NCBI GenBank assembly: GCA_958429225.1
Contig: CAUAJB010000001.1
Span: forward strand, 31,767-95,766
Source: an uncultured Collinsella sp.
Lineage (GTDB): Bacteria; Actinomycetota; Coriobacteriia; Coriobacteriales; Coriobacteriaceae
Direction: 5' to 3'
DNA length: 64,000 nt
Shown here: positions 25,058 through 34,314 of the stretch, in pieces
How positions within the stretch are numbered: position 1 is the first letter of the stretch
Layout of the letters: every line of letters starts with the position of its first letter
Program-made: the position numbers and the translations under genes
Notes under the pieces: model-generated
What the model saw: only the letters and a program-made list of their open reading frames with translations
Told to the model about the DNA's origin: nothing
The model's database searches: none

Positions 25058-26031
25058 TGACGATTCTTGCCGTCGCCGCCGGGTTCGCGGCCGACCTTGC
25101 CTTCGGCGACCCGCGCTGGCTTCCCCATCCCGTTGTCGCCATGGGGCGCGCGATCACGTGGGCCGAAGGCCGCCTGCGGGGCTCATTCCCGCAAACGTCC
25201 GCGGGCACGCGCGCCGCAGGGCTCGTGCTTGCCGTGGCGCTTCCGCTTGCGTGTGGGCTTTTGACCTTGGGAATCCTGCATCTTTGCGGCATGGTTCACC
25301 CCGGCTTGCGCTTCGTGGCCGAGGCATGGGCGAGCTATCAGATTCTCGCGGCATGCGAGCTGCGCCGCCAGAGCCTGGCCGTGGCCCGCGCGTTCTCGAA
25401 GGGCGGCCTTGTCGCGGCTCGCGAAGCCGTCGGGCTCATCGTGGGACGCGACACGTCTGTTCTCGACGAGCAGGGCGTTGCGCGCGCCGCCGTGGAAACG
25501 GTGGCGGAGAACGCGAGCGACGGCGTCATCGCGCCGCTTTTCTACCTTATGATCGGGGGTGCGCCCTTGGGCATGGCGTACAAGGCGGTGAACACGCTCG
25601 ACAGCATGGTGGGCTACAAAAACGAGCGCTACATCGACTTCGGCTGCGCCTCGGCGCGCCTCGACGATGCGGTGAACTGGATTCCCTCGCGCTTATCGGC
25701 CCTGCTCATGATCGCCGTGTGCCCGATTGTCGGGCTCGATGCTCGCGGGGCGGCGCGCATCTGGCGCCGCGACAGGCGTCGCCATGCGAGCCCCAACTCG
25801 GCGCAGACCGAGTCAGCGTGTGCGGGCGCGCTCGGGCTGCGCCTGGCAGGACCCGCGGTGTATTTCGGCAAGCTCGTTGAGAAACCGACGATAGGCGACG
25901 CGTCCCGCGAAATCGAGTGGGGCGACATCGCCCGGGCGACTAGGCTCATGCTCGCCGCGTCCGTATGCGCGCTCGTCGTCTTCGGTGCCGCACGCGCGGC
26001 GGTCGTGCTCGCCGTGGGGGCGATGGTATGA
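25057..26031 (+). CDS. cbiB: Adenosylcobinamide-phosphate synthase (CbiB/CobD-type)
   Basis: CbiB attaches the aminopropanol-phosphate arm to cobyric acid at the membrane. The 324-residue protein has several hydrophobic spans and the motifs ADLAFGDPRWLPHPVVAMGR, RDTSVLDEQGVARAAVETVA with ENASDGVIAPLFY, and KAVNTLDSMVGYKNERY, then HASPNSAQTESACAGALG near the C-terminus. The ATG at 25057 overlaps the previous stop, and its stop overlaps the aminotransferase-like gene in ATGA fashion. Confidence 0.94.
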   Translation: MTILAVAAGFAADLAFGDPRWLPHPVVAMGRAITWAEGRLRGSFPQTSAGTRAAGLVLAVALPLACGLLTLGILHLCGMVHPGLRFVAEAWASYQILAACELRRQSLAVARAFSKGGLVAAREAVGLIVGRDTSVLDEQGVARAAVETVAENASDGVIAPLFYLMIGGAPLGMAYKAVNTLDSMVGYKNERYIDFGCASARLDDAVNWIPSRLSALLMIAVCPIVGLDARGAARIWRRDRRRHASPNSAQTESACAGALGLRLAGPAVYFGKLVEKPTIGDASREIEWGDIARATRLMLAASVCALVVFGAARAAVVLAVGAMV

Positions 26032-27236
26032 GGGAAGACCACGCCGCGTCCCGGGCTGCCGGGGGAATCCTGCGCGCCCGTGCGCATGGGGGTAGCACGC
26101 AATCGCTCGGCATCGCTTGCGAAGGGGGCGCCTCCGACCTCATTGACTTCTCGGTGAACGTGAATCCGGCAGGCCCCTCGCCGCGCGCCGTTGCCGCAGC
26201 TTGCAAGGCGCTTTCTCGAATCGACGCCTACCCCGATAGGGAAAGTCTCGCCCTCGTTCGCGCCCTAGCGCGTGCCCAGGGCATTCCCGAAGATACTATC
26301 GTCTGCGGCGCGGGCGCGTCCGACATCATCTGGCGGCTCGCCGCGGCGGTGCGCCCGAAACGCATCGTCGTGTGCGCGCCGACGTTCTCTGAATATGCGG
26401 AGGCGGCATCGTACTACGGCGCATGCGTGCAGGAGTTCCCGCTCTCCGAAGCGGACGACTTCGACGTGCCCGCCTCCTTCGCCCGCGCGATCGAGGGGCC
26501 GGGAGACGTGGCGTATATCTGCAATCCGAACAACCCGACGGGGCGCCTCGTCGACCCCCGCGTGATCGATGCCGCGGCATGCCGCTGCGAGCAGGTGGGC
26601 GCGCTGCTCGTCGTGGACGAGTGCTTCCTCGGATTTGCGCCCGACGCCCGCGAAAGGAGTGTGGCCGCACGCGCCGCGTGTTCGCGCCATGTGGCCGTGC
26701 TCTCCGCGTTCACCAAGCTCTACGGAATGGCAGGGTTGCGGTTGGGTTATCTGATCAGCGGAAACGCCCGACTCATCGAGGGGATTCGCCGGGCGGGGCA
26801 GGCGTGGCCCGTCTCCTCGGTCGCTGAGGCCGCGGGCATCGCCGCCCTTGAAGACGTCGAATACGTCTCGCGCACGCGCGATGTATTGGCGGGCGAGCGA
26901 GCGTGGCTTTCCCACGAGCTCTCCTCGCTCGGGCTTTCCGTCGTGCCGTCGGATGCGAACTTCCTTTTAGTCCGCACGCCGGCGAAAGACATCCCCGAGC
27001 GCCTGTATAAACAGGGGGTTTTGGTCCGCTCGTGCGACTCGTTTTCAGTACTGTCCCGTTTCTGGTGCCGCGTCGCGGTGCGCACGCGCAAGGAGAACGC
27101 CCAGCTTGCGATGGCGTTCAGCCGCGCGCTTCGGGCGGAAGGCGCATCGGGCGAAGGCGAACCCGACGAACGGGGCGGCGCTATGGCGGGCGCGGATGGC
27201 CGAGGCTCGGCGAAGGAGGTCGATACCCGTGGGTAG
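26028..27236 (+). CDS. cobD: L-threonine-O-3-phosphate decarboxylase (HisC-like PLP enzyme)
   Basis: A PLP enzyme of 402 residues; in this setting it should make aminopropanol phosphate for CbiB. It has IDFSVNVNPAGPSP, CGAGASDIIWRL, YICNPNNPTGRL, VVDECFLGF and SAFTKLYGMAGLRLGYLIS with the PLP-binding Lys. Histidinol-phosphate aminotransferases look very similar, but the opening NVNPAGPSP and the position between cbiB and cbiP favour CobD. The last ~30 residues are a low-complexity Gly/Glu/Asp tail that ends inside the cbiP start region. Confidence 0.88.
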   Translation: MREDHAASRAAGGILRARAHGGSTQSLGIACEGGASDLIDFSVNVNPAGPSPRAVAAACKALSRIDAYPDRESLALVRALARAQGIPEDTIVCGAGASDIIWRLAAAVRPKRIVVCAPTFSEYAEAASYYGACVQEFPLSEADDFDVPASFARAIEGPGDVAYICNPNNPTGRLVDPRVIDAAACRCEQVGALLVVDECFLGFAPDARERSVAARAACSRHVAVLSAFTKLYGMAGLRLGYLISGNARLIEGIRRAGQAWPVSSVAEAAGIAALEDVEYVSRTRDVLAGERAWLSHELSSLGLSVVPSDANFLLVRTPAKDIPERLYKQGVLVRSCDSFSVLSRFWCRVAVRTRKENAQLAMAFSRALRAEGASGEGEPDERGGAMAGADGRGSAKEVDTRG

Positions 27237-28728
27237 GGCGAAGCCCATCATGATCCAGGGCACCATGTCGAACGCGGGGAAGAGCCTGCTTGCGGCGGGG
27301 CTGTGCCGTGTGCTTTCGCAGGACGGCCTGCGCGTGGCTCCCTTCAAGAGCCAGAACATGGCGCTCAACAGCGGTGTCACGGCCGATGGGCTCGAGATGG
27401 GGCGCGCCCAGATCATGCAGGCCGAGGCGTGCGGCATCGCGCCCGACGTGCGCATGAACCCCATCCTGCTCAAGCCCGAAAGCGACCACCGAAGCCAGCT
27501 CATCGTGGCCGGCAAGGCGCAGGGAGCCTTCGCTGCGAGGGACTACTTCGCGCGAAAGAAGGCGCTCATGCCGCAGATTTTGGGGGCGTTCGATTCGCTC
27601 GCGGAGGAAAACGACGTCATCGTCATCGAGGGCGCCGGCAGCCCCGTCGAAATCAACCTTGCCGAAAACGACATCGTCAACATGGGGCTCGCGCGCGCCG
27701 TGTCCTCCCCCGTGCTACTCGCGGGCGACATCGACCCAGGCGGGGTGTTTGCCCAGCTCTACGGCACGGTCGCGCTCTTTGCACCCGAGGACCGCGCGCT
27801 TTTGCGGGGGCTTGTGGTAAATAAGTTCCGCGGCGATGCGGAAATCCTGCGCCCGGGTTTGGCCCCGCTCGAGAATATGTGCGGGGTTCCCGTCGTGGGG
27901 GTCGTGCCGTATCTTACGCTCGACCTGGACGACGAGGACTCGCTTGCACCGCGCCTATCTGCCCGCGAGGCGCGCGGCGTCATCGACGTCGCCGTCGTGC
28001 GCCTTCCGCATCTGTCGAACTTCACCGACTTCGACCCGCTTTCGCGCGTGCCCGGCGTGGGCGTGCGCTATGTTTCCTCGACGACCGATCTGGGCCGACC
28101 CGACCTGGTGGTGCTCCCAGGCTCGAAGACCACACTCGACGACGCGCGCTGGCTTGCGGCTAGCGGCATCGGAGCCTGTGTACGCGCGCTTTCGGGCGCG
28201 GGCACGCCGGTGCTCGGCATATGCGGAGGCTACCAGCTTTTGGGAGACGAGCTTTCCGACCCGCACGGCAGGGAAGGCGCTGGCACCGCGCGCGGGCTCG
28301 GGCTCATCCCTGCAAGTACGGTGTTCAAGGAGGAAAAGCGCCTCGCCCAGTCGGAGCTTCGCATCACGGGCGCCCAAGGCGCGTTCTCGGTGTGGAACGG
28401 CATGACGGCTCGCGGGTACGAGATTCACGACGGCGAAACGACCGTCTCCTGCGCCCCTGCGGGCACGATTGGCGGCAAACCAGAAGGCGCGGCCTGCGGA
28501 AACGTGTTCGGAACTTATCTCCACGGCCTGTTCGACGAACCGGGGGTGGCGCTCGCCCTCGCGCGCTCGCTTGCGCGCATGCGCGGCCTGCCCGAAAGCC
28601 TCGTGGGTGCTGCGGGCGCGGCGTCCGCGGCCGATCACCGTGCGCGCGAGTTCGACCGCCTGGCCGACGGCGTGCGCGGGGCGCTCGACATGGAGTATGT
28701 CTACCGCATTATCGAGGAGGGCGTATGA
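27229..28728 (+). CDS. cbiP: Cobyric acid synthase
   Basis: CbiP/CobQ amidates four peripheral carboxylates of adenosylcobyrinic acid a,c-diamide. The 499-residue protein has the ATPase domain (IMIQGTMSNAGKSLLAAGLC, FKSQNMALNSGVT, IEGAGSPVEINL, LAGDIDPGGVFAQLYG) and a C-terminal glutaminase-like domain (LPGSKTTLDD, LGICGGYQLLG with Cys nucleophile, FGTYLHGLFD with His). The GTG at 27229 has GAAGGAGG (27212-27219) 9 nt before it. It overlaps cobD by 8 nt and cobA by 4 nt. Confidence 0.95.
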   Translation: MGRAKPIMIQGTMSNAGKSLLAAGLCRVLSQDGLRVAPFKSQNMALNSGVTADGLEMGRAQIMQAEACGIAPDVRMNPILLKPESDHRSQLIVAGKAQGAFAARDYFARKKALMPQILGAFDSLAEENDVIVIEGAGSPVEINLAENDIVNMGLARAVSSPVLLAGDIDPGGVFAQLYGTVALFAPEDRALLRGLVVNKFRGDAEILRPGLAPLENMCGVPVVGVVPYLTLDLDDEDSLAPRLSAREARGVIDVAVVRLPHLSNFTDFDPLSRVPGVGVRYVSSTTDLGRPDLVVLPGSKTTLDDARWLAASGIGACVRALSGAGTPVLGICGGYQLLGDELSDPHGREGAGTARGLGLIPASTVFKEEKRLAQSELRITGAQGAFSVWNGMTARGYEIHDGETTVSCAPAGTIGGKPEGAACGNVFGTYLHGLFDEPGVALALARSLARMRGLPESLVGAAGAASAADHRAREFDRLADGVRGALDMEYVYRIIEEGV

Positions 28729-29240
28729 TCCACGTGTATCATGGCGACGGCAAAGGCAAGACCACGGCGGCGATGGGCCTCGCCCTTCGCATGCTCGCCG
28801 CAGGCCGCCGCGTCGTCGTCGCGCAGTTCCTGAAAGACGGCGAAAGCGGGGAGGCGCGCCTGCTCGCCGAGCATTTTGGCGTGCCCGTGTTCGCGGGGAA
28901 GGTGTCGGACAAGTTTACTTGGTCAATGACGTCGGAAGAACTTGCCGCGACGTGCGAGCTGCACGATGGGAACCTCGCTTCCGCGCTAGCCGAGCTCGAG
29001 GGTGCTCAGGAGGGGCTGCTCGTGCTCGACGAGGCGCTCGACGCGCTTTCGAAGGGGCTTGTCGACGAGGCGCTCGTGGACCGCGCGCTCGATATGTCCG
29101 CGCGCGGCGTCGAAGTAGCGCTCACCGGGCGCGCGCCTTCCCGCAAGATCGTGGAGAAGGCCGACTACATAACCGAGATGCGGTGCGAGAAACACCCCTA
29201 TGCTCAGGGGATATGTGCAAGGGAAGGAGTGGAGTACTAG
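28725..29240 (+). CDS. cobA: Corrinoid adenosyltransferase (BtuR/CobA type)
   Basis: Transfers the 5'-deoxyadenosyl group of ATP to cob(I)yrinate or cobinamide. The 171-residue protein has the P-loop HGDGKGKTTAAMGLALRMLA, VVVAQFLKDGESGEARLL and LLVLDEALDALSKGLV, all typical of the BtuR family. The ATG overlaps the cbiP stop, with GAGGAGG just upstream. Confidence 0.93.
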   Translation: MIHVYHGDGKGKTTAAMGLALRMLAAGRRVVVAQFLKDGESGEARLLAEHFGVPVFAGKVSDKFTWSMTSEELAATCELHDGNLASALAELEGAQEGLLVLDEALDALSKGLVDEALVDRALDMSARGVEVALTGRAPSRKIVEKADYITEMRCEKHPYAQGICAREGVEY

Positions 29241-29882
29241 ATGGATTCCAAGGAGATGGCGCCCGGCGACATCGAGCGGCGCAGCTTCGAGATCATCACC
29301 GAAGAGCTCGGCGGCCGCACGTTCCCGCCGCTCGAAGAGCCCGTCGTGAAGCGCGTCATCCACACCACAGCCGACTTCACGTACGCCGATTCCCTCGTGT
29401 TCACCCATGACGCCGCGCACTGTGCGCTCGACGCACTGCGCGCAGGTGCCACGGTACTCACCGACACGAACATGGCGCTCGCAGGCATAAGCAAGCCCGC
29501 GCTTGCGAAGCTCGGCTGCAAGGCCGTGTGCTACATGGCCGACCCTGATGTCGCTGCGGCTGCGCGCGCCGCGGGCACGACTCGCGCCGTTGCGAGCATG
29601 GACAAAGCTTGCGGCATCGAGGGTCCGCTCATCGTGGCCGTCGGCAACGCCCCCACAGCACTTCTGCGCCTCGCAGAGCTCATGGAAGCGGGGAAGATCG
29701 CACCCGCGCTCGTCGTTGGGGTGCCAGTCGGGTTTGTGAACGTGGTCGAGGCGAAAGAGGAGCTACTCGCGCGACGCGTGCCGGCCATCGTCGCGAGGGG
29801 TCGCAAGGGCGGCTCGACCGTGGCGGCCGCCATTATGAACGCGCTGCTCTACCAAATCACGCGCCTAGGCGGCCCGAAGTGA
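29241..29882 (+). CDS. cbiC: Cobalt-precorrin-8 methylmutase
   Basis: CbiC shifts the C11 methyl to C12, giving cobyrinate. The 213-residue enzyme has IERRSFEIITEELG, the catalytic-His segment VKRVIHTTADFTYAD, TDTNMALAGISKPAL and IVAVGNAPTALLRLAELME with GVPVGFVNVVEAKEEL. It starts directly at the cobA stop; the GTG of cbiJ overlaps its own stop. Confidence 0.95.
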   Translation: MDSKEMAPGDIERRSFEIITEELGGRTFPPLEEPVVKRVIHTTADFTYADSLVFTHDAAHCALDALRAGATVLTDTNMALAGISKPALAKLGCKAVCYMADPDVAAAARAAGTTRAVASMDKACGIEGPLIVAVGNAPTALLRLAELMEAGKIAPALVVGVPVGFVNVVEAKEELLARRVPAIVARGRKGGSTVAAAIMNALLYQITRLGGPK

Positions 29883-30652
29883 CGGCGTCCGCATCCGCGC
29901 CGGCGCTGCGCATCTTCGCCGGCACCACCGAGGGCCGCCTTCTGTGCGAATGGGCGAGCGGGGCGGGTATCCCCGCCCGTGCCTACGCGGCAACCGAGTA
30001 CGGAGGTGAGCTTTTGGGCGAGCTTCCGGGCATCGAGGTGCATGCGGGCAGGCTCGACGAGGCCGACATGGAGCGCGAGCTTTCCGGCGCGCGCATCGTC
30101 GTCGACGCCACGCACCCCTTCGCTACGCTCGCAAGCGGCAACATCCGGGCCGCTTCGCTTGCCGTGGGTGCACGATGCCTACGCCTTGCGCGCCCGGCTG
30201 AGGCGCTGCCCAAAGGCGTCGTGTCGGTCGCGTCGATCGCCTGCGCGGCGCGCTTTCTCTCCGAGAACCCGGGTCGCGCGCTTCTCACGACGGGGAGCAA
30301 GGAGCTTGCTCCCTACACGCGCGTCGCCGATTTCGCGGAGCGCTTCTTCGTGCGTGTGCTCCCGCTGCCCGGTGCTATAACGAAGTGCATCGACGCGGGG
30401 TTTTCGCCGTCGCACGTCATCGGCATGCAGGGGCCCTTCACCCGCGAGCTCAACGAGGCGATGCTTCGGCAGGTGGGCGCCCAGTGGCTTGTGACTAAGG
30501 ACTCGGGAACCGTAGGCGGCACGGCTGAGAAGCTCGCCGCAGTGCGCGCCGTGGGAGCGCGCTGCATCGTGGTCACCCGTCCCGCCGAGGGAGGCGGGGC
30601 CCTTTCGCTTCGGGAAGTGGAAGACGCGCTCTTACGGGAGTTCGCGCGCTAG
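29879..30652 (+). CDS. cbiJ: Cobalt-precorrin-6A reductase
   Basis: CbiJ/CobK reduces the macrocycle of cobalt-precorrin-6A with a nicotinamide cofactor. The 257-residue protein begins RIFAGTTEGRLLCEWA (nucleotide-binding start), has VDATHPFATLASGNIRAA, LLTTGSKELAPYT and VTKDSGTVGGTAEKLAAVRA. The GTG at 29879 overlaps the cbiC stop. It is the last gene of the cobalamin run. No obvious T-rich terminator follows; a 65-nt palindromic element begins 30 nt downstream. Confidence 0.92.
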   Translation: MTASASAPALRIFAGTTEGRLLCEWASGAGIPARAYAATEYGGELLGELPGIEVHAGRLDEADMERELSGARIVVDATHPFATLASGNIRAASLAVGARCLRLARPAEALPKGVVSVASIACAARFLSENPGRALLTTGSKELAPYTRVADFAERFFVRVLPLPGAITKCIDAGFSPSHVIGMQGPFTRELNEAMLRQVGAQWLVTKDSGTVGGTAEKLAAVRAVGARCIVVTRPAEGGGALSLREVEDALLREFAR

Positions 30653-30682
30653 GCGCTCGCCGCGCCTAGGGCCCTTCAATCA

Positions 30683-30747
30683 GTTGCGGTGAAATAGTGT
30701 CTGTTTTTGCTGCTAGATAGCATATTCGGTTCCTAATTCACCGCAAC
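30683..30747. repeat. 65-nt palindromic element, copy 1
   Basis: Arms GTTGCGGTGAAATA and a one-mismatch reverse complement at the 3' end frame a 65-nt unit that folds into a hairpin with an inner TGCT/AGCA stem and heptamer loop GCTAGAT. It lies between the convergent cbiJ and efflux-permease genes. TTTTT follows on the plus strand, so this copy could also end transcription. Copies 2 and 3 are at 46938-47002 and 47279-47343. Confidence 0.85.
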
Positions 30748-30761
30748 TTTTTGGTGGTGAC

Positions 30762-31976
30762 TTACTGGTAGCGTAGGCACTCCACCGGGTTGAGCTTTGC
30801 TGCGCGGCGAGCGGGATAGAAGCCAAAGATTACGCCGATGCCGACGGAGACGGCGAAGGCCAGCAGCACCGTGGCGATTGAAAAGCTCGGTGTGATTTGC
30901 CCGCTGGCTCCGAGCTCGCCAAGAATCCCGGATCCGGAGGCAAACATCGCGAGGCCCCAGGCCAGCAGATAGCCTATCAGGACACCCAACAGTCCGCCGG
31001 TGACGCACAGCGCCGAGGACTCGGCCAAAAACTGCGCGGTGATATCGCGACGACTGGCGCCCAGAGCGCGGCGGATGCCGATCTCGCGAATGCGCTCAGT
31101 CACGTTGGTGAGCATCATATTCATAATGCCGATACCGCCGACAAGCAGTGAGATACTGGCGACAGCACCCATGATGAGCGAGAACGCGCCCATAAAGGAG
31201 TTGAGTGCATCGATGGCGCTTTTCATGGATGTCGCCGATACACTGTCGTACTCATCATCCTCCGCGATGCCCTTCATCGCGCGCACCTTGGACTCGATGG
31301 TCTTACAGAGCTCATCCATATCGGTGCCCTCGGCGGCGAGTGCGGTCACGCTGGGAAACGAGGGATTCTCGTCACCGAACAGCCCGGCAATGGTCTCTCG
31401 CGGCATGTATAGCGTGAGCGACCCCATGGAGTCGCTGCCGCCATCAATCACGCCTACAATCTGCACCTCGCCGTTGGACACCTTGATGGTTTTCCCCAGT
31501 GCGTCCTGTTCGTTGCCGTACAGCTGATCGGCGCCGCCGCGGCTGATGAGCGCCACGCGCGAGCCCGATTGGGACTCGGCCTGGGAATAGGTGCGCCCCG
31601 CAACGAGCTTGCTGGCACCCACGGCGTCGAGCATGTCGCTATCGACGCCCTGCGCCATGACGGTATAGCTTTTATCGCCGGTCTTGTACTCGGTATACGC
31701 GCTGTCGACAATGCCGATCTGCTCAATCTGCGGCACCAGTTTTTGAAGCTTCTGAACGTCAGAATCAGTGAGTTCTTGGGACGAATAGATCTGAACCATA
31801 CGAGCTGCGTTGAGGCCCAGGCTGTTGACCAAGCTGTTTTGGATGCCGCCGATGAGCGAAGTCATGGCGATAACCGAGGCGATGCCGATGACAATGCCCA
31901 GGATGGTGAGCAGGCTGCGCCCCTTGTTGGCCTCGAGCGAGTGAAGGGCTTCCTGGATGAGGTCGCGCGTGCTCAT
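30762..31976 (-). CDS. MacB-like ABC transporter permease
   Basis: A 404-residue membrane protein of the MacB/FtsX class. It has one N-terminal transmembrane helix with LLTILGIVIGIASVIAMTSL, a ~200-residue extracytoplasmic domain, and three C-terminal helices including LLVGGIGIMNMMLTNVTERI and REIGIRRALGASRRDI, the MacB signature. It works with the ATPase and adaptor encoded upstream (4-nt overlap with the ATPase). In Gram-positive relatives such systems export peptides, antimicrobials or lipoproteins; the substrate here is unknown. Confidence 0.92.
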   Translation of the reverse strand: MSTRDLIQEALHSLEANKGRSLLTILGIVIGIASVIAMTSLIGGIQNSLVNSLGLNAARMVQIYSSQELTDSDVQKLQKLVPQIEQIGIVDSAYTEYKTGDKSYTVMAQGVDSDMLDAVGASKLVAGRTYSQAESQSGSRVALISRGGADQLYGNEQDALGKTIKVSNGEVQIVGVIDGGSDSMGSLTLYMPRETIAGLFGDENPSFPSVTALAAEGTDMDELCKTIESKVRAMKGIAEDDEYDSVSATSMKSAIDALNSFMGAFSLIMGAVASISLLVGGIGIMNMMLTNVTERIREIGIRRALGASRRDITAQFLAESSALCVTGGLLGVLIGYLLAWGLAMFASGSGILGELGASGQITPSFSIATVLLAFAVSVGIGVIFGFYPARRAAKLNPVECLRYQ

Positions 31977-32746
31977 TCCATCACTCCGTTCGGCGGGGTG
32001 GTCGGATCGGAAATCATGGGCAGGCTATCTACGGCGCTGCGCAGGGTTCGCGGTGCATGTGGAATATACGCGCCGTCGTGGATTCGCCCGTCGCGGATGG
32101 TCACGGCACGGTCGGCTTCGGCGGCGATGCCGGGATCGTGTGTGATGAGCACGATGGTCTTACCGCGCTCCTGAAGTCTATGGAAGGTCTCCATTACAAG
32201 CGCTCCAGTGGCGGAGTCCAGGTTTCCCGTCGGCTCATCGGCCAGGATGATGGGCGGGTCATTGACAAGGGCGCGCGCGATGGCGACACGCTGCATCTGG
32301 CCGCCCGAGAGCTCGGATATGCGGTGGTCCCAGTGGTCGACGGGCAGCGTGACGGCCTGCAGCGCGTGCACGGCGCGCATTTCGCGCTGGCTACGGGGCG
32401 CATTGGTGTAGGCCAGCGGCAGCATGACGTTTTCGATAACCGACAGGCGCGGCAGCAAGTTGAAGCTTTGAAAGACAAAACCAATGCTCAGGGCGCGGAC
32501 TTCGGTGAGCTCGTCATCATCGAGCTCGGCCACGTTGAGCCCTTGCAGGTAGTAGTCGCCCGCCGTCGGCTTATCCAGGCAGCCAAGGATGTTCATGAGC
32601 GTTGATTTGCCCGAGCCCGAGGGGCCAGTGATGGCGACGAATTCGCCGGGATTTACCGCCAGGCTCACGTTGTGCAGGATGTGGGCGCACCCCGCCTCGC
32701 TCTCAAAGATGCGGTGCACGTTGCGGATGTCGATAACGGGACGCAT
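31973..32746 (-). CDS. MacB/LolD-type ABC transporter ATP-binding protein
   Basis: A 257-residue ATPase with [20 protein letters not shown] (Walker A), [18 protein letters not shown] (signature), [15 protein letters not shown] (Walker B) and [10 protein letters not shown] (switch His). The GCLDKPT and [16 protein letters not shown] segments are typical of the LolD/MacB group that powers mechanotransmission rather than import. It overlaps the permease start by 4 nt and the adaptor stop by one base. Confidence 0.95.
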   Translation of the reverse strand: MRPVIDIRNVHRIFESEAGCAHILHNVSLAVNPGEFVAITGPSGSGKSTLMNILGCLDKPTAGDYYLQGLNVAELDDDELTEVRALSIGFVFQSFNLLPRLSVIENVMLPLAYTNAPRSQREMRAVHALQAVTLPVDHWDHRISELSGGQMQRVAIARALVNDPPIILADEPTGNLDSATGALVMETFHRLQERGKTIVLITHDPGIAAEADRAVTIRDGRIHDGAYIPHAPRTLRSAVDSLPMISDPTTPPNGVME

Positions 32747-34182
32747 TACATACCCTCGTCGGCAGACATGCTGCCCGAATCCGCGCTGTAGCCGCCGTCA
32801 GCCGTTGCGTTCGCTCCGGTGTCCATGACGAGGGTGTCGCCATCGCGCAGCTTGGTAACCGGCACGCCAGGGTTGATCTCGTTGCCCTGGTCGTCGTGCT
32901 TGACCTGTGTCTTGCCGACTACGGCTTCGTTGTCGTTTTGCGTCACGATGGTCACCTTCACGCGACGGGTTTGCTTGCCCTCGTCATCAGTCGCCACGTT
33001 GACGTAATAGTGTTCGCCGTCTTCGGTCATGAGCGCCATCGTCGGCACCATCACCACGTCGTCGAGCTGCTCGGTTACCACCGAGACCTCGGCCGTCATG
33101 CCCGGCTTCAGGCGCGCGTCGGGCGCCTCGATGAGGATGTCGACGTTAAAGGTTACGCTGCCGCCGCCACCGTTGGCGGCGTCGGAGTTTGCCACCGACG
33201 CGATAGCCGTGACGGTGCCCTGGCTTACGATATCGGGAAACGCGGGATAGGTAACGTTGGCGCTCTGGCCCACGGCGATCTTGGCGATGTCCTTTTCGCC
33301 CACCTGCACGGTCACCTTCATCTTGGATAGGTCGGCGATCTGCATGCACTGCTTGCCGCCGCTCGTATCGCTTTCGCCCATGATCATGCCGCCTGTTACC
33401 GTGGCGCCCACCTTGGCGTTGAGCTCCACGATGCTGTCCGAGCTCGGGGCCGTGACCGTACGGCTGGCGGCCTTGGCGTTCGCCTGATCGAGGTTTGCCT
33501 GGGCCGATGCGAGGCTGCGCTGCGCGGTCGATACGGCGTTCGTGTCCGCTGATGTGGCGGAGACGAACGCCGCTGCGGAAGCTCCATCGACGTCCGTCGT
33601 TGGGGTGGCCTGCGCGGCAGCGGCGGCTTTCTGTGCGTTGGTGAGGTCTTCCTGGGCGGCTGCAACTGCACGCTGCGCCTCGGCAACGTTGCGGTCGAGC
33701 TCGTCGTTTTTAATGGTCATAAGCACGTCGCCCTCGTTGACGGATTGGCCTGCCTGCACGTTGATTGAATCGACCGTACCGTCGACAGAAGGGGAGACCA
33801 CTGAGGACGAAATGGGTTTGAGCTGGCCTTTCGCCTCGACCGTTGTGGTAAACGTGCCCTCGGTCACCATGTCGGTCACAGGACCGCTAGCGCCCTGTGG
33901 CTGCGCATTGATAACAAGGGTTGCGACAATGGCAATGAGCGCGATGGCACCCACGACGCCGGCGGCAATACCGCGTCGAATCAGCTTTTTGCGTCGACGT
34001 TCGGCACGTTTTGCCTTGAGCTTGGCATATGCCTCTTCATCGGAAATCTCGGTCGCATCGTTCGTGCGTCCGTTCTGGTTGTCGGCATGTACGTTTGTAA
34101 TCAGAGGAATCGTTTCGGTGGCACCTTCGGGTGTGCGCTCGGTATCATCCGGGCCCGGGGTGATCGTGGGGACATTCGGCAT
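32746..34182 (-). CDS. HlyD/RND-type efflux adaptor protein
   Basis: The membrane-fusion partner of the MacB-like pair. The 478-residue protein has a ~75-residue cytoplasmic N-terminus, one transmembrane helix (GVVGAIALIAIVATLVI), an outside-facing lipoyl/barrel-sandwich half (GTFTTTVEAKGQLKPISSSV, VQAGQSVNEGDVLMTIKND), an Ala/Gln/Asn-rich helical hairpin, the second lipoyl half (LNAKVGATVTGGMIMGE) and a beta-barrel (RLKPGMTAEVSVVTEQLDDVV). The ATG at 34182 follows AAGGAG; the extra upstream codons lack a ribosome site. First gene of the three-gene operon. Confidence 0.9.
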   Translation of the reverse strand: MPNVPTITPGPDDTERTPEGATETIPLITNVHADNQNGRTNDATEISDEEAYAKLKAKRAERRRKKLIRRGIAAGVVGAIALIAIVATLVINAQPQGASGPVTDMVTEGTFTTTVEAKGQLKPISSSVVSPSVDGTVDSINVQAGQSVNEGDVLMTIKNDELDRNVAEAQRAVAAAQEDLTNAQKAAAAAQATPTTDVDGASAAAFVSATSADTNAVSTAQRSLASAQANLDQANAKAASRTVTAPSSDSIVELNAKVGATVTGGMIMGESDTSGGKQCMQIADLSKMKVTVQVGEKDIAKIAVGQSANVTYPAFPDIVSQGTVTAIASVANSDAANGGGGSVTFNVDILIEAPDARLKPGMTAEVSVVTEQLDDVVMVPTMALMTEDGEHYYVNVATDDEGKQTRRVKVTIVTQNDNEAVVGKTQVKHDDQGNEINPGVPVTKLRDGDTLVMDTGANATADGGYSADSGSMSADEGM

Positions 34183-34314
34183 AGCGTCTCCTTTATAGAA
34201 AGAACCTCGATAATTATATGCGCCCACCGGTTGGGGCGGGCGCATAGGACGGTTTCTTTCGGAACTGTTAGATTGGTCGCAGCGGTTCCACGTTGTAGGA
34301 ATGCGCGCGTTGCA

